From contig JBHIBA010000028.1 of NCBI GenBank assembly GCA_046758845.1, forward strand, positions 1 to 27,169: a stretch of 27,169 nucleotides of DNA, read 5' to 3'. The notes beneath the pieces were generated by a model. That model saw only the letters and a list, made by a program, of their open reading frames with translations. It had not been told where the DNA came from and did not search any database. The position numbers were made by a program, and so were the translations under genes. The number at the start of each line of letters is the position of its first letter. The first letter of the stretch is position 1. This document shows positions 16,219 through 24,080 of the stretch, in pieces. Source of the DNA: JBHIBA01 sp046758845. Its GTDB lineage: Bacteria; UBA8248; JACPRG01; G963555815.

Positions 16219-17364
16219 TCACGCCTCCTCCGGCCTGACCCCCGACATTTTGTTCTTCCCTCGAGTGTAAAGGGATTCCTCCACCTGCCCGCGCAACTGC
16301 CCGATCCAGGCGCGCAAGAGTCTGTCTGAGGAAGCTGCGAGCGGCGACAGCAAAAGCATGCGGCGGACCCAATTACGGCTGACCTTGGACGGCCAGGCCG
16401 GGTCCAGCCACTCCTCATTCCGGCCGAGTTCCGCCAGCGTGGCGAGCCCGATCAGTATCGGCCAGAGCGCCCCCAGCCGTAAACGCAGGCAGCGCCGAGG
16501 TATCGAGAGGAGGTATTCCTCGGCGGCGCCGTAGTGCCCGAGGGCCGCCTCTATCCATCCGACGAGCACAGGGCGGGCCTTGGCCCCGGTCGCCGGATTG
16601 AGCAACGCTTCGGGCGTAACGCCCGCATGGGCCAGCTCGGGCTCGGGCAGGTAGCAGCGCCCCAGGCGCAGGTCCTTGGGCACATCGCGGAGGACGTTGG
16701 TCAGTTGAAGCGCCTTCCCAAAACGGACGCCGATCTCCCCCATGCGCTCGGCGTCCCACCCCTTGAGCGCGGATGTGTGCGCGGTGGTGATCCCCGTCCA
16801 GAACTCGCCCACGCATCCGGCCGCGTAGTAAGTGTGCCGGTCCAGGTCGGCGGCCTGTTTGAGGGCCACGATCTGTCCTGAATCCTCCCGAGGAAACGCG
16901 GTCAGGTCGAATTCCATACCGCGCGTGAGAGTGACGACGACAGAGCGCACCCGATTGCGGTCGTTTTCAGGCGTCGCCTCCAGGAGCGAAAAGGCTTCCG
17001 GAAGAGAGGTCAAGAGATCCTTTTCAGCAGGGAGGGATCGCTTCTCCCTCAGGGCGAGCCCGGTTTCCCGGAGCGCCTGCGCGCTGGCAGGACCCTCGAC
17101 CTGCGCTCTGAAAGCGAGCAGGTGCGCCACGCGTTCGCTGGGCGGCAGGATGCGCGTGTCGGCGATCGTATCGGCGGCCCGGGCGAGTAGATAAGCCAGG
17201 CCCACCGGCTCCCGCAACCCCTTCGGCAGCACGCGAAGCGTCAGGTAAAAAGTCCTAGAAACCCCCCGCAATAGATCTGTCAGGAGTCTTTTCCGGTCGG
17301 CGGGCGTAATGGCGGGTAGAGCCTCTAGGGCCTTGGCACTCAAAGTAGGACGTGGGTCAGCCAT
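16219..17364 (-). CDS. Squalene/phytoene synthase family protein, probably squalene synthase
   Basis: This 381-residue trans-isoprenyl diphosphate synthase would join two prenyl diphosphates head to head, making squalene from farnesyl diphosphate or phytoene from geranylgeranyl diphosphate. Both magnesium-binding aspartate motifs are present: DTIAD (65-69) and RDVPKD (D227 and D231) in the context LTNVLRDVPKD. SRTFYLTLRVLP near residue 36 and YYAAGCVGEFWT near 179 are typical family blocks. The length and the ending of the second motif are closer to squalene synthases of the eukaryote-like type than to CrtB, but I cannot separate them with certainty. No C-terminal membrane anchor is clear. 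The ATG start has only a weak ribosome site. No hopanoid or carotenoid genes are next to it. Confidence 0.88.
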   Translation of the reverse strand: MADPRPTLSAKALEALPAITPADRKRLLTDLLRGVSRTFYLTLRVLPKGLREPVGLAYLLARAADTIADTRILPPSERVAHLLAFRAQVEGPASAQALRETGLALREKRSLPAEKDLLTSLPEAFSLLEATPENDRNRVRSVVVTLTRGMEFDLTAFPREDSGQIVALKQAADLDRHTYYAAGCVGEFWTGITTAHTSALKGWDAERMGEIGVRFGKALQLTNVLRDVPKDLRLGRCYLPEPELAHAGVTPEALLNPATGAKARPVLVGWIEAALGHYGAAEEYLLSIPRRCLRLRLGALWPILIGLATLAELGRNEEWLDPAWPSKVSRNWVRRMLLLSPLAASSDRLLRAWIGQLRGQVEESLYTRGKNKMSGVRPEEA

Positions 17365-17716
17365 ATGGGCGAAACCTGATCGTCAAATCACCATCCCCCC
17401 GGATAGACCCTCTCGGTCCCGGCCGAATCATGATAACACCCCTTCGGCCTGCCCTCCGGAGGGGCAGCCGGTTTTGTTTGTCAACCCGTTGTGCTTTCTT
17501 CAAGGCGGGTTGGATTCCAGAAAGGGGGAACCTGCTCGCCCTGGGGCATCCGCCTGAAGGAGATCCAGGGCATGAAGTAAGCCGGCTGGATTTGATCTTT
17601 GGCTATTCGGTCCCGGTTATGATATCCGTAGTGGAGAATGAATCCCGTAATCTTTTGAGACTTTCCCGTGCGAGGGAGAAACCAGGCGAGAGGCTCCGGT
17701 TGAGGAGGGAGCGGCG
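17365..17716. other. Divergent spacer between squalene synthase and binding-protein genes
   Basis: This 352-base spacer holds no supported gene. It contains an inverted repeat CAACCCG (17482-17488) / CGGGTTG (17506-17512) with a 17-base spacer, a possible operator or hairpin for the downstream plus-strand gene. GAGGAGGGA ends 7 bases before the ATG at 17717. No convincing promoter hexamers are seen. Confidence 0.4.
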
Positions 17717-18736
17717 ATGAAAAGATGGATCGGGACGATTCTGGCTTGTGGGTGGGTTCTCGGGCTCGCCGTTGGGACAGCGTCTTCGGGCGAAAAAGTC
17801 CTCGCGACAATGTCCTATATCTTTCATGGTGGGCACGCGCCCTTCTTTTCGGCCCTGGGGACCGGACGGTACAAGGAACAGGGTCTGGACGTCACCATCC
17901 AACGGGGATACGGATCGAAAGCCACCATTACAACAATCTTCGGCGGCAAGAGCCATTTCGGCGAGGCCGGCATGGGGACGACGATTGTCTCGCGCAGCCG
18001 GGGCGTGAACGTCAAACAGGTTGGGATGATCTACCACAACGATCAATCCGAGGTCGTTACCTTGAAGAGTTCCGGAATCCGGACCCCGGCCGATTTCAAA
18101 GGCAGGCGCGTGGCCGACGTCCCCGCCAGCTCGACGCGGACGATCTTTCCGGCGCTTCTGGCGAGAAACAATCTGAAGGAATCGGACATCAACTTCATCA
18201 GCATGACGGCGGCGGCGCTGGGTCCCAGCCTGCTGGCCGGCAAGGTGGACATGTTCCTCACGTTCGCCGTCACCGCCGCCCCTCTCAAGCTCAAGGCGAA
18301 GAGCATGGGCAAAGAACTCGTCGAGATTCCGTACGGCGAGCACGGCCTTCCCTTTTACGGGAATGGGATCGTCGCCTCAGAGGCCCTGATCAAGAGCAAT
18401 CCGGACCTGGTTCGGCGGATTGTCAAGGCGACGCTTGAGGCCATGGTCTGGGCGGTGGACAACCCCGAGGCAGCAACCAGACACCTCGTCAGCACCAGCC
18501 CTTCGCTCTCTTACTCGGCCGTGCTGGAACAGTGGAAGACAACCATCCGGTTTGTCGTCACTCCGGAGAGCATCCGGACCGGATTGGGATTCATGGAAGA
18601 GAAAAAGGTGGCCTTCACCAAGGACATCATCAGCCGGTACATGAAGGGAAAGCTGGGACCCCGCGAAGTCAAGGTGAAGGACGTCTATACGAACCGGTTC
18701 ATCCCCGGAAAGCTGGTTCCCAAGAGCGCCATGTGA
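17717..18736 (+). CDS. ABC transporter substrate-binding protein, NMT1/TauA/SsuA family
   Basis: A 339-residue periplasmic binding protein with an N-terminal signal (about residues 1-25, charged MKR, hydrophobic WIGTILACGWVLGLAVG, cleavage near ASS-GE). A cysteine in LAC lies early in the hydrophobic stretch but seems too close to the N-terminus for a lipobox. The mature part has the two-lobe NMT1/TauA layout: HAPFFSALGTGRYKEQGLDV, the GKSHFGEAGMGTTI ligand-site loop, and LAARN-like LLARNNLKESDINFISM. Related proteins bind sulfonates, nitrate, pyrimidine precursors or aromatic acids; the ligand here is unknown. No permease or ATPase gene adjoins it, so it must use components encoded elsewhere. 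The start has a strong GAGGAGGGA site. It stands alone on its strand. Confidence 0.88.
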   Translation: MKRWIGTILACGWVLGLAVGTASSGEKVLATMSYIFHGGHAPFFSALGTGRYKEQGLDVTIQRGYGSKATITTIFGGKSHFGEAGMGTTIVSRSRGVNVKQVGMIYHNDQSEVVTLKSSGIRTPADFKGRRVADVPASSTRTIFPALLARNNLKESDINFISMTAAALGPSLLAGKVDMFLTFAVTAAPLKLKAKSMGKELVEIPYGEHGLPFYGNGIVASEALIKSNPDLVRRIVKATLEAMVWAVDNPEAATRHLVSTSPSLSYSAVLEQWKTTIRFVVTPESIRTGLGFMEEKKVAFTKDIISRYMKGKLGPREVKVKDVYTNRFIPGKLVPKSAM

Positions 18737-18840
18737 CGGCCCCTGGCGGGCGGGCTTCGGCGGATTGAATGCCGGCAGACGAATACGTCCGGGCGGGTGA
18801 ACGGCGCGCAAGCGGCCTCGGACCCCGAGGCCCCTCCGGC

Positions 18841-20568
18841 TCATCGGCTCGATTCCGCTCGTTTTTTCTTTTCCCACCAGGCGAGCCAGGCGGTTTTGTC
18901 GTGCCCGAACCTTTTGCCGGTCAATACGGTCAAGGCGTTGACGATGTCACCTGCCAGCCAGGGCGGATCGCCGTCCTGACTTAACCGGACGATCAGCGAT
19001 TCCACGGTAGCGTCGTCGGCCTGACCCAGTTGCGCGACGGCCCAGGCTGCTGCCGGAACCGGATGAAAATACTTCTCCGCCCGATTCTTCGGCTCCGTCC
19101 ATGGAATGGTCAGCAAGGCCGTTGGGACATGGCCGTGACCCGTCAGGGCCATCGCCCGCAACAGATACCAACGCGCCATCTCCGCAGACGTCGTGCCAAG
19201 GGCACCCCCGAAAAGCGAGAGGTTCAGACGGGGAACCTGAGCTGCAAGCCGCCTGGACAACTCCGCCCCAGCCTTTTCGCCGCCTGCAAGGGCGAAGGGC
19301 TCGAGCGCGCGGCGAAGCCGAGTTCCGTGACGCCGATAGCTTGAGGGGTCGGCGAGCGCGCGGTCCAGGGCGTCAAGCGCCTGACGCATCCGAATGCCGG
19401 AGAGCCGGGGCGAACGCCCGGGCAGCGGGGCCATCGGGCCTGCTGGCCGAGGCCGGGGCTTCATCTGCGGGCCCCAGAGCGTCCCGCCACGGGGGTTTAG
19501 GGTCCCGACGTAGGTCCGCCCGCCATAGGTGGCGACTTCGAGCGGCTCACTCTCCTTGAACCTGAACTCGGCGGACCAAGACACTCCATCTCCGCTTCGC
19601 CATAACGTACCGGAGCCCTTCCTGACGCTGATCGCCCAGATTGCGCCACCGTCAGCCGCAAAGTCCCGTACCTGGCGACCGTCGAGACCCGTTACGCGCT
19701 CGACCCGCAGTCCATCCGTGCGCCAAACGGCGATGTCTTCGGCCGACCAGTTCACCCCGTAAAGCCAACCGCGAAACTCAGTCAGAGCCACAGTCCCATG
19801 GCCGCTCGGCCAACCGGGCACAGGCGCTATCCCGCCGCTTCGCATTCGCAGCAGCTTGATGTCCTCGCGATAAAAGGCCGTCAGGCCGGCATAAAGCACG
19901 CCGTCCAGAATCGCCAAAGAGGTGATCCGGCTGACCTTCCCTTTGGGCGTCTCATGGTCGTAGAGGACTGTCCAGGTTGCGCCGCCGTCCTGCGATTCCT
20001 GCAATCCGGCCCGCCAGGCGGAGGTTGCGGCGAACAGGACGCCGCCGTGAGCCACGATGGCGTGGACGTGGAAGCTGACGCCCTCGGACATGGTCCTCCA
20101 CGCCCAGTCCCGTCCGTTGGTGACCATGAACTCACCGCGCCCGGCGGAAGAGCGTGGGTCTTCAAACGGCCAATAGAGCAACCCGCCCGCAACCACCGGA
20201 TCGCCCGCGTCTTGACTGAGAAGAGACCGCTCGTAGCTCGTCACCCCAGTAGCGGGGTCGTAACTGTAAATGTCGGCGGAGTTGTGGTTGACGAACTTCA
20301 CGCTGTTGACGAACCACAGGCGTCCCCTGTAGCCGATAACTCCCGAGATACCGGGCCAAATCCCCGGCCGGGACAGCGGGACGAGGTCCGTCGCGGCCTG
20401 CCCCGTCCCAGGCGTCAACAACAAGGCCACGGCAAAAAGCCACATGATCCCGTGACGGGGTCGCCACCCGCCTTTGGGGCTGCCAGGATGCCGTTGGTTG
20501 TCCCCGCCGGCGTCCCAAGTGTGTCCGGCTTCCCCGAACCGTAGGCTTGCCTTCGACCCGTTTTTCAA
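18841..20568 (-). CDS. Exported beta-propeller-like repeat protein with helical C-terminal domain
   Basis: A 575-residue protein of no named family. Residues about 60-375 repeat a pattern of short strands rich in G, W and Y, such as DGGATWTVLY, GGVLFAATSAW, GRTYVGTLNPRGGTLW, as in sialidase/photosystem-stability-type propellers. Residues about 385-575 are helical and alanine-rich, perhaps HEAT-like, ending in LAWWEKKKRAESSR. A hydrophobic segment MWLFAVALLLTPGTGQAA (42-59) looks like a signal peptide. The TTG start at 20568 overlaps the upstream stop as TTGA and has GGGAGA 6 bases before it, which supports it, yet it gives an unusually long polar lead before the signal. ATG 20445, at the signal itself, is the alternative. 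It is the last gene after an FGE-fold gene, and both look exported, so they may act together outside the membrane. Confidence 0.75.
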   Translation of the reverse strand: MKNGSKASLRFGEAGHTWDAGGDNQRHPGSPKGGWRPRHGIMWLFAVALLLTPGTGQAATDLVPLSRPGIWPGISGVIGYRGRLWFVNSVKFVNHNSADIYSYDPATGVTSYERSLLSQDAGDPVVAGGLLYWPFEDPRSSAGRGEFMVTNGRDWAWRTMSEGVSFHVHAIVAHGGVLFAATSAWRAGLQESQDGGATWTVLYDHETPKGKVSRITSLAILDGVLYAGLTAFYREDIKLLRMRSGGIAPVPGWPSGHGTVALTEFRGWLYGVNWSAEDIAVWRTDGLRVERVTGLDGRQVRDFAADGGAIWAISVRKGSGTLWRSGDGVSWSAEFRFKESEPLEVATYGGRTYVGTLNPRGGTLWGPQMKPRPRPAGPMAPLPGRSPRLSGIRMRQALDALDRALADPSSYRRHGTRLRRALEPFALAGGEKAGAELSRRLAAQVPRLNLSLFGGALGTTSAEMARWYLLRAMALTGHGHVPTALLTIPWTEPKNRAEKYFHPVPAAAWAVAQLGQADDATVESLIVRLSQDGDPPWLAGDIVNALTVLTGKRFGHDKTAWLAWWEKKKRAESSR

Positions 20569-21395
20569 TCAACGTCTCCCGCGCATCGGAAACCCACCAT
20601 GTCCAGGCCGATGTCGGGTGGGTTTCCGTGTCGATAGCTCGTGCGAAGGCACCAGGGATTGTTTCCCCAGCCTCCTCCCCGGAGCACGACCTCTGAGGGC
20701 CGGCCTGGGAATCGGCTCGCGGTCCACTCCCATACGTTACCCGCCATGTCGAGTATGCCGAAAGGCGACGCGCCAAGAGGGAATCTGCCCACCGGAGCGG
20801 TTTTCAAGTACCCGTCGGAATCGTCCGCGGCGCAGCAGGGGAGGGCGCCGAAGTTGGCCCGGTGCGCGCCCGCGTGCCGCGGCGGCGCCGGACCCCAGGG
20901 ATAGCGGCGGCCATCGGCGCCTCGGGCGGCGAATTCCCATTCCTTTTCCGTGGGAAGACGAAGGCCGGCCCACCGGCAGAAGGCCCCTGCGTCACGGGCG
21001 CTGACTTGCACGACCGGGTGATCCCCCCGCCCCGCTATCGTGTCGGCCGGACCGTGGGGGTGGCGCCAGCCGGCCCCGCGCACACGCCGCCAGCGGTCTG
21101 TCCAGACGTACCCGGAGCCGGACCTCTCCGGGTCGGTGACGTATCCAGTGGCCGCTACGAATTCGAAAAATTGGCGGTTGGTGACCTCGTGGCGCATGAG
21201 GCGGAAAGGGCGGACAATCACGACGCGGGGCGTTTCATCGGCCTCTCCGGACGGGTCGCCCATCACGAACCGACCTCCGGGGATCTCGACCAGTTCACCT
21301 TCGAAGGCTGAGGCCGGAAGTAGCCCAGCGTATGAAACCAAGGCAACGAGGAGAAAGGTCAAAGCTCGAAGGTTATTCAGCGCCGCCCTGAACAT
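20565..21395 (-). CDS. Exported FGE/SUMF1-fold protein, probably not a true formylglycine generator
   Basis: A 276-residue protein with a signal peptide (MFRAALNNLRALTFLLVALVS..., cleavage near ASAFEG) and a formylglycine-generating-enzyme-type domain. Hallmarks in order are EIPGGRFVMGD, HEVTNRQFFEF, HPVVQVSARDAGAFCRWAG, LRLPTEKEWEFAARG, GNVWEWTASRF, VLRGGGWGNNPWCLR and MVGFRC. I place the start at ATG 21395, with GGAAAG upstream; the frame is open to 21464 but that would overlap the upstream gene and bury the signal. True FGEs have two catalytic cysteines after GGS[WF]. Here the stretch GGGWGNNPWC has only one, so sulfatase activation is unlikely. Relatives include NirV of denitrifiers and EgtB/PvdO-type proteins. 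It starts 20 bases after the UbiD stop and overlaps the propeller gene. Confidence 0.88.
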   Translation of the reverse strand: MFRAALNNLRALTFLLVALVSYAGLLPASAFEGELVEIPGGRFVMGDPSGEADETPRVVIVRPFRLMRHEVTNRQFFEFVAATGYVTDPERSGSGYVWTDRWRRVRGAGWRHPHGPADTIAGRGDHPVVQVSARDAGAFCRWAGLRLPTEKEWEFAARGADGRRYPWGPAPPRHAGAHRANFGALPCCAADDSDGYLKTAPVGRFPLGASPFGILDMAGNVWEWTASRFPGRPSEVVLRGGGWGNNPWCLRTSYRHGNPPDIGLDMVGFRCAGDVD

Positions 21396-21415
21396 TTTTC
21401 TTTCCGCAAAGAGCC

Positions 21416-22807
21416 TCACGCCCAGGGCAGGATGTACTCCTTCAGGTCGATCTTCTCGACCCACTCCCCGGGGACTTGCGCCCGTTCGGGAAACGGCGTC
21501 GGCGGGACGGGTTTTGTCGCGTCGACGATCACCTTGGTGTTCATCTTTCCCGGATTGTTGCGGGTGATGTCGTAGGCCGTGGGATATATCTGACCGCCCA
21601 GGCAGTAGGGCATGACGATGAGGTCCCGATCGGCTTCGAAGCGGGACATGACCGCCCAGAGGACCTCCTGCTCGTTGAAGACATCGATGTCGTCATCGAC
21701 CAGGATGACAAGCTTGACGTTGTTCTCGGCCATGAAGGCGGCGAAGGCGGCGAGCTTGGGCTCGCCGTCGGTGCTTTTCTTCAGCGAGATGTAGGCGTGC
21801 GCCCGCGCCCCTCCGCTCATGGGCATATTGACGGCCTGGACGCTCGGCACGACCTCCTTCGCCCGCCGGTACACACTTCCCATCCGGGGAAGCCCCCCTA
21901 CGATGTTGTGTTCCGGGTGCGCGGCGAAGATGTCGAAGTAAATGGGGTCCTTCCGCATGGTGATGGCAGTGACGTTAACGATGGGCTTGGGTCCGGTGGC
22001 GGTGTAGTAGCGCGGCCATTCTCCGAAGGGGCCTTCCTGCCGCAACTCGGATGGGTGGACCGTCCCCTCGACGACGATCTCCGCCCGGGCCGGGACGAGA
22101 AGGTCGACCGTTTCGGCCCGGACCACTTCGATTGGCTCGTCCAGCAGCCCTCCTGAGCCGTCATATTCTCCGCCGACGCCCGGGTACCGGGAAATCGCCC
22201 CCATAATTGCGCCGGGATGGTGGCCGATGGCAATCGCAAAGGGCATGGGCTCGTTCTTCTCTGCGTAACGCTGCCAGACGTAGTAGCCGTGGTGGGCCTG
22301 GTAGATCCAGTTCCCGAGAGTCTTCGAGTCGTGGACCATGTGACGGTAGATCCCCAAGTTGTGCTTTCCGCTCTCGGGGTCCTTGCAGATCCCTAAGCCC
22401 GAGCAGATGTAAGGACCGGCGTCCAGGGCGTTATGGGTCGGGATGGGCAGAACGGAGAGATCGGCCTCCTCCCCTGTGAGAATGACCTCCTTGACCGGAC
22501 CGTCCGATACCTCTTTTGGAGCGATGGGGTTTTGCTCCCGCTCGCAAAAGGTCTCAACCATCCTGTCCAGGGTCGTGTCGAGAGCCATCGCCAACCGTTC
22601 GTAAGAGGCCGTCAGGTTGATGATGACCGGGACCTTCGAGCCCTTCACCTTTTCGAAGAAGACGGCGGGGAATTGGTTGGCCTTTTCCAGCTTTTCGACC
22701 ACCGCCGTAAGTTCATGTTTGGGATCGACTTCGCGCTTCACGCGGGCGATATCATCCGGCCGTTTCTCGGCGACCTCCTCGATGAAGCTTCTGAGATCTT
22801 TCGGCAT
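21416..22807 (-). CDS. UbiD family decarboxylase (first copy)
   Basis: A 463-residue member of the UbiD family, enzymes that use prenylated FMN to decarboxylate (or carboxylate) aromatic and alpha,beta-unsaturated acids. The catalytic trio of the family is visible: R155 in GIYRHMV, then E258 and E263 in QEGPFGEW, spaced as in fungal Fdc. I chose ATG 22807 because GGAGGAAAC lies just before it; an upstream ATG at 22840 has no such site. The N-terminus MPKDLRSFIEEV fits the family. No UbiX flavin prenyltransferase gene is in the window, so the cofactor must be made elsewhere. The gene heads a minus-strand set with the FGE-fold and propeller genes. The substrate is unknown; phenolic or aromatic acids are the usual guess. 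Confidence 0.92.
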   Translation of the reverse strand: MPKDLRSFIEEVAEKRPDDIARVKREVDPKHELTAVVEKLEKANQFPAVFFEKVKGSKVPVIINLTASYERLAMALDTTLDRMVETFCEREQNPIAPKEVSDGPVKEVILTGEEADLSVLPIPTHNALDAGPYICSGLGICKDPESGKHNLGIYRHMVHDSKTLGNWIYQAHHGYYVWQRYAEKNEPMPFAIAIGHHPGAIMGAISRYPGVGGEYDGSGGLLDEPIEVVRAETVDLLVPARAEIVVEGTVHPSELRQEGPFGEWPRYYTATGPKPIVNVTAITMRKDPIYFDIFAAHPEHNIVGGLPRMGSVYRRAKEVVPSVQAVNMPMSGGARAHAYISLKKSTDGEPKLAAFAAFMAENNVKLVILVDDDIDVFNEQEVLWAVMSRFEADRDLIVMPYCLGGQIYPTAYDITRNNPGKMNTKVIVDATKPVPPTPFPERAQVPGEWVEKIDLKEYILPWA

Positions 22808-23372
22808 GGCGTTTCCTCCGGGCCTACGACGCGCCCCCAACGCGAGATTCGAGGGCGGACACGTAAACCCTCAAGCCTGATCGTTCGATGCTGTCCCGCA
22901 TTTGCGGCGGAGGCATCGGAAATCACGTTCCGCTCAAGCCGGACCCATTATTTTACATAGACTTTGGGCGGTGCGACCCGCCTTTTGGAGAAAAGGGAGA
23001 GGACAGAGTCACAGAAGATGCCCGGGCCCCGGAGTTTGAGACCCATGGGCTTCAAGGGAAACTTGGGTAGTGGGTCAGTTTGCTGAATGACCCCTGCCTT
23101 CCTGCGTTGTAGCCGCGATTTGAGCGAGGGTCATCGACCCACGCGGAAATCGCGGCCAGGCGTGCCCCGATCTCCGCTCGGACCCAGGTCCTCGCTCAGA
23201 TCGGGGCTACACCAAATGATGACAGAGCCGTGGGCAAAGCTGCGTAGGGGGCTTAATCCGTTCCAAACGGACCCACCACCGAAGCTTGCGAACGGTGCCA
23301 AGTCTTGTTTAGGATGATTTATCTGGGTGCGTCTTTTCAGGAGAAGAGAATAAGATTGGGGAGAGTTGCGGA
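22808..23372. other. Divergent spacer between UbiD and selenoprotein genes
   Basis: This 565-base region holds no supported gene. It contains the paired REP-like palindromes at 23108-23211. An AT-rich TATTTTACATAG around 22950-22965 could hold a minus-strand -10 for the UbiD gene, but no -35 is clear. GGGGAGAG lies 7 bases before the selenoprotein ATG at 23373. Confidence 0.45.
23108..23211. repeat. Paired REP/BIME-like palindromic element
   Basis: Two long palindromes lie side by side. The first spans 23112-23156, with GCCGCGATTT / AAATCGCGGC arms, then GCG/CGC and an inner GGGTC-ATC-GACCC. The second spans 23164-23207, with GCCCCGATCT / AGATCGGGGC arms and an inner GGACC-CA-GGTCC. The outer ends of the pair, TGTAGCCGCGATTTGAGCGA... 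and its inverted partner ending GGGGCTACA, match at 20 of 22 bases, so the two units are head to head copies of one repeat. A half copy lies near 4567. Confidence 0.7.
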
Positions 23373-23966
23373 ATGACCGATGGCCCGAAGGAAATCCTGA
23401 AATTCTCCGATTACACCTGACCGTATTGTTACATCGCCCTCCGGGGGATGGCGAGGATCGAAAAAGAAAGCGGTGTCAAGGTTCGCTGGGTTCCCTGGGA
23501 GGGCCGCCCCGAAGGGGTTCCTTTCCTCGAACGAACCCCCGAAGAGGCCGAACGGCTTCTCGCCAAGCACTCGTCCATAGCCTCCAAATACGATTTGACC
23601 CTCATATTTCCCCAGAAGAAATGCCGAACCCGGCTCGCGCATCAGGCGACGCTTTTTGCGCGCGACCAGGGACGAATGGGGGCCTTCCGGGATGCGGTCT
23701 ACCGCGCCCGCTTTCAGGAGGACTTGGGCATCGGCGACCCGGAGGTCTTGGTCTCGCTCGTCGAAGGGGTCGGACTGGATGGGCCGGCCCTCCGTCAGGC
23801 GCTCGACCGGGAGGTCTATGCCCCCGAGCTAGACGCCATGAGACGACAGGGGAAGAGTCTGGGCGTTGAGAAGATTCCCTCTTACGCGGTAGATGGCCGG
23901 ATAATCTGGGGGACCGATCCGACGGAAGAGGTCCTGGAAGCCCTGATGAAGCGTCCAATGGCGTAA
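23373..23966 (+). CDS. DsbA/FrnE-family thiol oxidoreductase, probable selenoprotein (UPYC active site; in-frame TGA at 23418)
   Basis: Read through the TGA at 23418-23420, this gene encodes 197 residues beginning MTDGPKEILKFSDYT-U-PYCYIALRG. The family N-terminus is normally ...FSDYxCPWCYI, so TGA falls exactly on the first catalytic cysteine (residue 16), with C19 intact. The rest is typical of the DsbA/FrnE thioredoxin-fold family: helical insert with FARDQGRMGAFRDAVYRARFQ, LGIGDPEVLVSLVEGVGLDG, then the cis-proline block VEKIPSYAVDGRIIWGTDP. The ATG has GGGGAGAG 7 bases upstream, and a hairpin follows the TGA. No signal peptide, so a cytoplasmic thiol-redox role is likely. If TGA were a stop, translation could only resume at ATG 23448, which has no usable ribosome site and would lack the active site. 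A recent nonsense change or a sequencing error (TGC to TGA) is the alternative. Confidence 0.8.
23434..23454 (+). promoter_or_regulatory. SECIS-like hairpin downstream of the in-frame TGA
   Basis: UCGCC (23434-23438) pairs with GGCGA (23450-23454); after a C-U mismatch UCC (23440-23442) pairs with GGA (23446-23448), leaving a GGG apical loop (23443-23445). The loop starts 22 bases after UGA, within the usual 16-37 base range for bacterial SECIS elements, and it begins with G as expected for SelB recognition. An alternative fold pairs CAUC with GAUG over the same bases. Confidence 0.55.
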
Positions 23967-24080
23967 CTCTTCGTCCGGCCCTTTCTCAGGAATGTTTGCC
24001 GACCCCTTTCGGCTTCCCCCCGGCCTTAGAGTCATCGATCCTTTGACCGGCTCTCCGTCCTTCCAAGGAGCCTTTCGCCG

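Noticed and set aside
22888..23070. Short plus-strand frame upstream of the selenoprotein gene
   Set aside because: No ribosome site, no motif, and it lies in a spacer with repeat elements.
23108..23211. Possible CRISPR or tRNA gene because of hairpins and repeats
   Set aside because: Only two palindromic units without regular spacers; no cloverleaf with anticodon and CCA-end pairing could be drawn.
23448..23966. Start of the DsbA-like gene at ATG 23448
   Set aside because: This would drop the U/C-x-x-C active site and has only GGGGG directly against the ATG; the upstream ATG 23373 has a proper site and restores the family N-terminus.
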